Assembly (NCBI GenBank): GCA_026396455.1
Contig: JAPLWT010000056.1
Location: forward strand, 1-11,373
Origin: Microcaldota archaeon
Lineage (GTDB): Archaea > Micrarchaeota > Micrarchaeia > Burarchaeales > Fermentimicrarchaeaceae
Direction: 5' to 3'
DNA: 11,373 nt
Part shown: positions 6,713-11,373 of the stretch, one piece after another
Numbering within the stretch: the first letter of the stretch is position 1
Layout: each line of letters begins with the position of its first letter
Program-made: the position numbers and the translations under genes
The notes under the pieces: model-generated
What the model was told of the DNA's origin: nothing
The model's input: only the letters and a program-made list of their open reading frames with translations
The model's database searches: none

Positions 6713-7982
6713 AATCTCTCCAGTTCTCGCATAGCCTTACAAGAGCAGTGGAAACAAACTCCAAATCCCTTATTTTCACGAACTCATCCTTCCCATGCGC
6801 ATTGCTCTCATCTGCTATTGGACCAAAGCACAGAGAAGGTATGCCTCTTCTGCTGAAGAACCGCGCATCTGTGCCCCCAAGGGTTCCGTATGCCATTCTC
6901 TTTCCAGCTGCACTCTTCAGCATGCTTACAAATGGATGGGCTTCAGAAAGCACGTATCCTGCAGATTTTTCCTCTATCTGAAGCTCAGCTCTGGAGTTTA
7001 ACTCCTTCAGGTATTTCCGAAAATCGGCAATTGCAGGACTCAGGCTTTCTTCGGGTATGGTTCTGAGGTCGAAAACAAACTCGCACTTTCCTTCCTCATC
7101 GGATATTCCAGCTGCTTTCCTGAGCAATGGGAGGGATTTTTCTATAGCATTCTCAGCCAGATGGGGATAGCCGGCATGGCCCTGCTTGCCCAGAACCACA
7201 ATCTCCTTCTTTCCCTTCAGCTTGATGAGGCATTCGCCAGGTATGATGTTCGACTTCACTCCTGCTTTCGCATATTCAACAGCTCCTGCCCTGAGATCTA
7301 GCATTGTCAGGGAAAATCTGCCCTGGATTCTCCTTCCTGTAGATGCACTTACCAGTTTTGAGAGAAATTTCTCCCTCTCTTTTGAGTAACCAGCAACTTC
7401 CGACAGAAGCGAGAGAAGTTCCGGGAGAGAGCCTCTTGCTGTTATCCTCCCGCCAACCCTGCCGCTTGAGCCCATGTAGACTCGAGGGCCTGCATCAACC
7501 AGTATGGCTGCATCCCCCTTAAGAAGAAAACCTTTGTTCGTCTTTTTCTTCATCAGAAAACCAAGTCCATCCTCACCGCCTATTTCCTCGTCACATGTCA
7601 CAAGGAGCCCGACATTCACTCTTGAGGAATCGCTTTCTCTGAGGGTTTCAAGGGCAGAAAGAGCGGCGAGTATCCCTCCCTTATCATCAGCAGCCCCTCT
7701 CCCGTATGCTCTCCCTTCCTTGACAGTAAGCCTAAAGGGAGGATGCTTCCACCCTCCACCTGCGGGCACTACGTCATAGTGCGTTGCAAGAAGCAGGGTT
7801 TGCTTCGCACCGGCATCAAGAGAAATGATTATGTTCTGCTTCAAGTTGTTAGGGGAATGTACTTCTACCGCAAGCCCGCTCCTCTCTGCTTTTTTTGAAA
7901 TTACTTTTGCGCACTTCCCGTAATTCACGGCATCAGGGCTTGTGTCGATCTCCACAAGCTTTGCAAGGAAGTCAATATCCAT
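6663..7982 (-). CDS. M20-family metallopeptidase/deacylase (ArgE/DapE/CPG2-like)
   Basis: A di-zinc amidohydrolase that removes acyl groups or cleaves small peptides; the exact substrate (acetylornithine, succinyl-diaminopimelate, a LysW-bound intermediate, dipeptides) is not decided by the motifs. In the 439-residue product the likely metal ligands and catalytic residues are all present: His68 (THYDVVPAG), Asp99 in GRGAADDKGG, the DEE of 131-133 with general base and ligand glutamates, Asp163 (LVDAG) and His396 (SNAHGKDEF). The lid/dimer domain with QGHAGYPH (267-274) lies between. The start is ATG 7982, preceded by GGTGG (minus strand, 7987-7991, 4-base spacer). The ATG at 8027 would precede the transcript start predicted from the TATA box at 8039-8046. 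The C-terminus converges with and overlaps the nitroreductase gene by 50 bases. Confidence 0.9.
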   Translation of the reverse strand: MDIDFLAKLVEIDTSPDAVNYGKCAKVISKKAERSGLAVEVHSPNNLKQNIIISLDAGAKQTLLLATHYDVVPAGGGWKHPPFRLTVKEGRAYGRGAADDKGGILAALSALETLRESDSSRVNVGLLVTCDEEIGGEDGLGFLMKKKTNKGFLLKGDAAILVDAGPRVYMGSSGRVGGRITARGSLPELLSLLSEVAGYSKEREKFLSKLVSASTGRRIQGRFSLTMLDLRAGAVEYAKAGVKSNIIPGECLIKLKGKKEIVVLGKQGHAGYPHLAENAIEKSLPLLRKAAGISDEEGKCEFVFDLRTIPEESLSPAIADFRKYLKELNSRAELQIEEKSAGYVLSEAHPFVSMLKSAAGKRMAYGTLGGTDARFFSRRGIPSLCFGPIADESNAHGKDEFVKIRDLEFVSTALVRLCENWRDFRASPYGRACQAPFSE

Positions 7983-8038
7983 AATACCACCGACGGTCTC
8001 TACTTTACCGCACCTAGGGTTATTCATCTGGCATTAGG

Positions 8039-8046
8039 TATATATA
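8039..8046. promoter_or_regulatory. Shared palindromic TATATATA between the M20 gene and the DUF4430-like gene
   Basis: TATATATA reads identically on both strands. On minus it predicts a start near 8016, giving the M20 mRNA a leader of about 34 bases with GGTGG. On plus it predicts a start near 8068-8070, right at the GTG/SD of the next gene. Confidence 0.6.
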
Positions 8047-8069
8047 GTTGAATTGGTTAAGATTATGGG

Positions 8070-8885
8070 GTGAGAAATTTGAAGAGATGGCTTCTGGTAC
8101 TGCTCATGCTCTCAGCAACAGTCTACGCTGGAAGAGCAGGTCTGGTTGTCCAGTTCAGCAACTCAAGTGTCTTTAAGAAGTGCGTTGATTTTCAAGGCGG
8201 GGACAGCGCATTTGAGTTTATAAAGAACTCCGGCTTAGTGGTGGCTACATACAAATATGAAACTTTGGGAATTGCGCTTTGCGGGATAGGCTCAGTCGGC
8301 TGCGATGCCGGCAACTGCTTCTGCAAGCCTGATTATTGGGGGTTCTATTACCTGGATGGGAATAATTGGAACTACTCAGATGCTGGCATAGGGGATTACA
8401 GTATGAAGGATGGGGATGTGATCGGTTTCAGATGGGGCAGTTACGGAAACACGCCAGAGATGCATAGCTTCAATGAGCTGTGCGGGAATGTGGCTGAGAG
8501 GACCCCTGTGCTCATAACAGCTCCCGACAGCGTTCCAGTCAACAGCACTATTTTGGTCAAAATGACATCTGAGGATGGAAAACCGCTTGTTTATGAAAGC
8601 GTGGTAGTGGAATTTTCAGGAGGCAGGAAGGAACTCGTAACAAATGAGAGCGGTGAGGCGACATTCAGCGCTGACAGGGAGGGAATCTACAGCTACAGCT
8701 CGCCCAACCATCTCCCCAGCCAATTGGGAATTACCAGTATCGTAATGCCGGAAGCTCCAGCAGAGGAGGCGCCTACCTCTGTGGGCATGGCACTGGCGAA
8801 TCCCCTTCAGACAGCTCTGCCGATTCTGGCAGGTGGAATTGCTATATTAGCTTTTCTGTATATACTCATGACGGTGAGAAAGTGA
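8070..8885 (+). CDS. Secreted, membrane-anchored DUF4430-like (transcobalamin-like) protein
   Basis: Probably an extracytoplasmic ligand-binding protein. Residues 1-20 form a signal peptide (LKRWLLVLLMLSATVYA). Residues about 24-123 resemble the DUF4430/transcobalamin-like C-terminal fold: a starting beta strand (GLVVQFSN), a helix (DSAFEFIKNSG), then YWGFYYLDGNNW and the diagnostic YSMKDGDVIGFRWG at 110-123. Five cysteines (38, 71, 78, 83, 85) plus Cys138 suggest disulphides. Residues 145-227 look like an Ig-like or carboxypeptidase-regulatory-like beta domain (EDGKPLVYESVVVEF, ESGEATF). A Pro/Ala/Glu linker and a membrane span at 247-268 follow, ending in a short basic tail. The start may be GTG 8070 (near leaderless) or TTG 8079, which has GGGGTGA at 8067-8073. 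The gene overlaps its neighbour by GTGA, so the two are likely translated together. Confidence 0.8.
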   Translation: MRNLKRWLLVLLMLSATVYAGRAGLVVQFSNSSVFKKCVDFQGGDSAFEFIKNSGLVVATYKYETLGIALCGIGSVGCDAGNCFCKPDYWGFYYLDGNNWNYSDAGIGDYSMKDGDVIGFRWGSYGNTPEMHSFNELCGNVAERTPVLITAPDSVPVNSTILVKMTSEDGKPLVYESVVVEFSGGRKELVTNESGEATFSADREGIYSYSSPNHLPSQLGITSIVMPEAPAEEAPTSVGMALANPLQTALPILAGGIAILAFLYILMTVRK

Positions 8886-9400
8886 ACAGGCTTAGGGAAT
8901 CGGCAAAGTATATTCTTGCACTGCTTTTCTGTGTATTTGTCAGAATTCTGCCAAGACCCCCGAATATTGAGCCCATAATGAGCGCCTCTATGCCAATTTC
9001 AAGGAGATTTGGTAGTTGCAGCGGGTTCATATTTGCGGCTTTCTCGGTTGTAGCCCTTGACTTCATTGTCGGAAGGGTTGGCTATTGGACGGTGTATACT
9101 GCTCTTGCATACGGGATGGTGGGTTATGCTGCAGCTCTATGGCTCTCAAGGAAAAAAGAGGTGAAAGGAAGGGAGTATGCAGAATTTGCGCTGTTCGCGA
9201 CAATATTCTATGATGCTGTGACTGCCCTTGCATTTGGAATGCAGTTTGGGCAGAATCTGGAAGCAACCATAATTGGGCAGATTCCGTTCACCGCGTATCA
9301 TCTTGTAGGTAATGTGATTCTGGCTTACTTTGTCAGCCCCCTCTTGTACAAGTGGATAGTAGCAAACCCGAAGCTGGAGTTGAACATCGCCATAGGTTGA
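8882..9400 (+). CDS. Small integral membrane protein, probable ECF-transporter S component
   Basis: Likely the substrate-binding membrane subunit of an energy-coupling-factor transporter, which would need separately encoded EcfA/EcfA'/EcfT. The protein has 172 residues with about six hydrophobic segments (near 9-22, 30-46, 47-63, 68-88, 102-122, 134-158), the size and layout of S components. The RPPNIEPIMSASMPISRRFG stretch (25-44) followed by GFIFAAFSVVALD is typical of that class as I know it. The start is GTG 8882, overlapping the TGA of the upstream gene in a GTGA, with GGTGA at 8873-8877. The coupling to a DUF4430-like surface protein suggests the same ligand, possibly a corrinoid, but the ligand is inference. 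A general unassigned membrane protein remains possible. Confidence 0.72.
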   Translation: MNRLRESAKYILALLFCVFVRILPRPPNIEPIMSASMPISRRFGSCSGFIFAAFSVVALDFIVGRVGYWTVYTALAYGMVGYAAALWLSRKKEVKGREYAEFALFATIFYDAVTALAFGMQFGQNLEATIIGQIPFTAYHLVGNVILAYFVSPLLYKWIVANPKLELNIAIG

Positions 9401-9410
9401 GCCAATTCAC

Positions 9411-9428
9411 TCTATCTCTTTTTTAGTT
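9411..9428 (+). terminator. T-rich terminator after the S-component gene
   Basis: The sequence tctatctcttttttagttta starts about 10 bases after the stop codon, with T6 at 9419-9424 in a pyrimidine-rich context. No strong hairpin is seen; archaeal transcription can stop at such T runs. The opposing fni gene ends at 9434, so this also separates convergent transcripts. Confidence 0.6.
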
Positions 9429-9433
9429 TATTA

Positions 9434-10525
9434 CTAGAGAATTGCCCTGGAGTGCTCTCTTCTGTTGGCAAACCCTTCTGCGCTTATGCCTCTCAGCTTG
9501 AAAAGCTCTGCAGTCTTTCCGGTTATTAGGAGTTGAGAGTTGACGAGCGATGCAAGGTTTTTGGAGCCGCTCAGGAACATGCAGATTTTGAGCTGTTCCT
9601 TCCACTTGGCTAGCTCTTCCGCAACACCTTTGCTGCCTTTCTCTGCACTCTTGAGGAAAGGAAGTGCAGCCCCCGCATAATCTGCTCCCAAAGCGATTGC
9701 CTTTGCAGCATCAACCCCAGAGCGGACTCCCCCGCTGGCTATGATGGGGAGATTGCAGACACTTGCAACTTCGACTATGGAAAGGGCGGTTGGAATTCCC
9801 CACTCCCAGAACGACTCATGCGCTCCCGGGTTTCTCAGCAACTCGACCGCTCCCCAGGAGGTTCCTCCTGCCCCGCCAACGTCTATTCCTTTCACGCCGG
9901 CATTCTTCAGCGAAAGAGCAACTTCTCTCGATATCCCGGCTCCGGTCTCCTTCACTATTACCGGAAGATTAAGATGAGATGTGAGCTTCTCAAGGGATGA
10001 GATGCATTTCTCAAAATTCCTGTTTCCTTCAGGCTGTATTGCCTCCTGCAATGCATTCATATGGACGAAAAGGGCATCTGCCTGCACCTGCTCAAGGGCT
10101 TCCTGTATTCTCCTCGCGTCATATTCAATTAGCTGCGCTACTCCTATGTTCCCAAGCAGGAAGATGTCCGGAGCGACGTCTCTCACTTTGTAAGTATTAA
10201 CTAAGGATGGATTTTCCATCATGGCCCTCTGGGAGCCAAGCCCCATGGCAACTCCAGCCTGCTGGGCGGCCTCTGCCAGTGATCTGTTTATCTTCCCCGC
10301 CTCTGCTGAGCCTCCTGTGATTGGTTCTATAAAGAAGGGAGCGGAGAGCTTCTTTCCGAATATGCTGCAGGAGACATCTATCTTGCCAAGGTCAAGCTCT
10401 GGCAGTGCGCAGTGCATGAAGTCTATATCCCCAAAGCCTGTCCTCTTCTCCCTGAACTCTACATCCTTCTTTGAGCATATGCTCAGGTGGGATGATTTTC
10501 TGTCTTGGGTAGCAGATTTTGCCAT
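9434..10525 (-). CDS. fni: Isopentenyl-diphosphate delta-isomerase, type 2 (FMN-dependent)
   Basis: Interconverts isopentenyl and dimethylallyl diphosphate in the cytoplasm, feeding archaeal lipid synthesis; it belongs to the same pathway as the mevalonate kinase in this window. The 363 residues are the normal length, and the TIM-barrel FMN motifs are complete: RKSSHL at 9-14 (substrate phosphate binding), EPITGGS at 67-73, GLGSQR at 95-100, HMNALQE at 155-161 with the catalytic Gln160 and Mg-binding Glu161, VKETGAGIS at 191-199, GGAGGTSW at 217-224 and SGGVRSGVDAAKAIALGAD at 264-282. Start ATG 10525: there is no SD (the upstream is C-rich), and TTTATAAG at 10543-10550 (read CTTATAAA on minus) is centred about 22 bases away, pointing to a leaderless or near-leaderless mRNA. 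Confidence 0.95.
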   Translation of the reverse strand: MAKSATQDRKSSHLSICSKKDVEFREKRTGFGDIDFMHCALPELDLGKIDVSCSIFGKKLSAPFFIEPITGGSAEAGKINRSLAEAAQQAGVAMGLGSQRAMMENPSLVNTYKVRDVAPDIFLLGNIGVAQLIEYDARRIQEALEQVQADALFVHMNALQEAIQPEGNRNFEKCISSLEKLTSHLNLPVIVKETGAGISREVALSLKNAGVKGIDVGGAGGTSWGAVELLRNPGAHESFWEWGIPTALSIVEVASVCNLPIIASGGVRSGVDAAKAIALGADYAGAALPFLKSAEKGSKGVAEELAKWKEQLKICMFLSGSKNLASLVNSQLLITGKTAELFKLRGISAEGFANRREHSRAIL

Positions 10526-10542
10526 AATATATTTGGGGGATG

Positions 10543-10550
10543 TTTATAAG
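10543..10550 (-). promoter_or_regulatory. TATA box of fni
   Basis: CTTATAAA on the minus strand, centred about 22 bases before the ATG at 10525. Together with the lack of an SD this predicts a leaderless transcript. Confidence 0.55.
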
Positions 10551-10843
10551 ATTAATTGCATGGTTTGTCAACAAAACTTGGGCTGATTGTTTTTCAACTC
10601 CGTGGATACTACTAACTTGGGCATTACGTTATTTGGATATATCTTAGATAAATGGTGAAAATCATGAGCTTCGATTACAGGGGTATTGATACTGTTCTAA
10701 TTCTAACCAGTTACAACAACATGTATTAAATATAAGCTATAGCAAAGAGATAAAGGCGGTGGGTGGCGGCGCAGGGAGATTTGCTTTTTTGGAAAACAAT
10801 GGTTTATAGCGGATGGGCTGGAAGTAAAGGGGGTGGTTGAACG
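10551..10843. other. Mostly non-coding stretch before the CBS gene
   Basis: No convincing gene is seen here. A possible 21-residue micro-ORF (10664-10729) has GGTGA at 10654-10658. AT-rich boxes on the plus strand include attaaatataag (10724-10735) and tttatag (10803-10809); the second is at a fitting distance for a start near 10832, just before the SD of the CBS gene. A G-rich patch (10755-10769) and a T6 run at 10785-10790 lie between. The octamer acttgggc occurs twice (near 10575 and 10614). I see no tRNA or hairpin-rich RNA. Confidence 0.5.
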
Positions 10844-11303
10844 GTAAAGGTTAAGGAGATAATGCATGGGATAACTTTAGTGAATCAAGAGGCAACAATA
10901 TTGGAAATTGCAAAGCTTATGGAGAGAAAAGGGATAGGTTCTGTTTTGGTTGAGACTAGGAACTGTTTTGGTTGAGACTAGGAACGGAGTCAATGGAATT
11001 CTAACAGAGAGGGATATTTTAAAGAAAGTTGTTGCCACTGGCTTGGATCCGTCAGTTGCAAAAGCAAAGCATGTAATGACAAAAATGATCAAAACAGTAG
11101 GTGATGAAGCTGATATCTTTGAGGCTAATGAACTATTCAACAAATATCATATAAGAAGATTGCCGGTTACGGACTCAAAAGGGAAGATAATTGGTATGTT
11201 AGGTATACGAGACGTTACAAAAAGCTTACCATATGCATTCCGCAAACTGATAAGGGATGAGGATTACAGGGGGGCGGTAGTCTTCTCAAAAAAAGATGAT
11301 TAG
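10844..11303 (+). pseudogene. Two-CBS-domain protein gene, frameshifted by a 22-bp tandem duplication
   Basis: Intact, this would be a protein of about 145 residues made of two CBS domains, which usually bind adenine nucleotides and regulate partners. The first part reads VKVKEIMHGITLVNQEATIL to GIGSVLVETRN, then runs into a TGA because 22 bases (10941-10962) are repeated exactly at 10963-10984. Dropping one copy restores the frame into NGILTERDILKKVV, the second CBS domain (HVMTKMIKTVGDEADIFEAN, YHIRRLPVTDSKGKIIGMLG) and the end at 11303. The SD GGTGG at 10832-10836 is placed for a start at 10844, but that codon is GTA; ATG 10862 with AAGGAG (10853-10858) is the only proper alternative. A fragment from a TTG at 10950 to 11303 stays open. 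This is either true decay or a sequencing/assembly error. Confidence 0.8.
10941..10984 (+). repeat. Perfect 22-bp tandem duplication inside the CBS gene
   Basis: Two exact adjacent copies, each beginning ctgttttggttgag and ending actaggaa, at 10941-10962 and 10963-10984. As 22 is not a multiple of three, it shifts the frame. Perfect identity implies a recent event or an artefact. Confidence 0.95.
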
Positions 11304-11313
11304 TGCAGGAAAG

Positions 11314-11324
11314 TTATTTTTAAT
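11314..11324 (+). promoter_or_regulatory. Possible TATA box for the right-edge gene
   Basis: The AT-rich ttatttttaat is centred about 27 bases before the ATG at 11346, as expected for a leaderless archaeal gene. A T run just after the CBS stop could equally act as its terminator. Confidence 0.35.
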
Positions 11325-11345
11325 CCTTGTATACAAAATTAGGTT

Positions 11346-11373
11346 ATGGAGTGCAGCTACTGCCACAAGGTTT
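11346..11373 (+). CDS. Start of a CxxC-containing (zinc-ribbon-like) protein, right-truncated
   Basis: Only nine full codons are visible: MECSYCHKV. The Cys-x2-Cys spacing at residues 3-6 is typical of zinc ribbons at the N-terminus of small archaeal proteins. An AT-rich box is placed about 27 bases upstream and agg lies just before the ATG. Too little remains to name a family. Confidence 0.4.

Noticed and set aside
7983..8027. Upstream ATG at 8027 for the M20 peptidase
   Set aside because: It would lie before the transcript start predicted from TATATATA at 8039-8046, while ATG 7982 has a good GGTGG SD and a normal family N-terminus.
10526..10843. tRNA or structured RNA gene in the gap before the CBS gene
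   Set aside because: No cloverleaf, T-loop consensus or long hairpin could be found by eye; only AT boxes, a micro-ORF and a G-rich patch.

Overview
The window looks archaeal. The supports are an archaeal/eukaryal-type glutamyl-tRNA synthetase, two enzymes of archaeal isoprenoid lipid synthesis (mevalonate kinase and FMN-dependent type 2 isopentenyl-diphosphate isomerase), GGTGA/GGTGG Shine-Dalgarno (SD) sites, and TATA boxes about 25 bases before likely transcript starts, two of which give apparently leaderless genes. The compact layout and the many small unrecognised proteins would suit a DPANN-type genome, but nothing here fixes the lineage.

Left part (1-3410): the 3' end of a Lys/Ala repeat protein; an AT-rich island of two divergent membrane proteins (249-929 minus, 1007-2101 plus) around one shared TATA box; then two minus-strand genes of unknown function (2158-2772 and 2830-3351) that share no obvious protein similarity but carry nearly identical 38-39-base promoter/leader sequences.

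Middle part (3411-8027): a minus-strand pair, mevalonate kinase then glutamyl-tRNA synthetase (23-base gap, own SD). A nitroreductase-family flavoprotein runs divergently from mevalonate kinase, again around one TATA box, and converges with an M20-family metallopeptidase, overlapping its end by 50 bases.

Right part (8039-11373): a third shared TATA box separates the M20 gene from a plus-strand pair with a GTGA stop/start overlap. The pair encodes a secreted, membrane-anchored DUF4430-like protein and a small integral membrane protein resembling an ECF-transporter S component, a candidate cobalamin-type (or other ligand) uptake pair. Type 2 IPP isomerase follows on the minus strand. Then comes about 320 bases with little coding content, a two-CBS-domain gene broken by a perfect 22-bp tandem duplication, and the first codons of a CxxC protein at the right edge.

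The points most worth a second look are the duplicated leader, the DUF4430/S-component pair, the disrupted CBS gene and the repeated use of single palindromic TATA boxes between divergent genes. Protein families are named from motif recognition only; no database search was possible.
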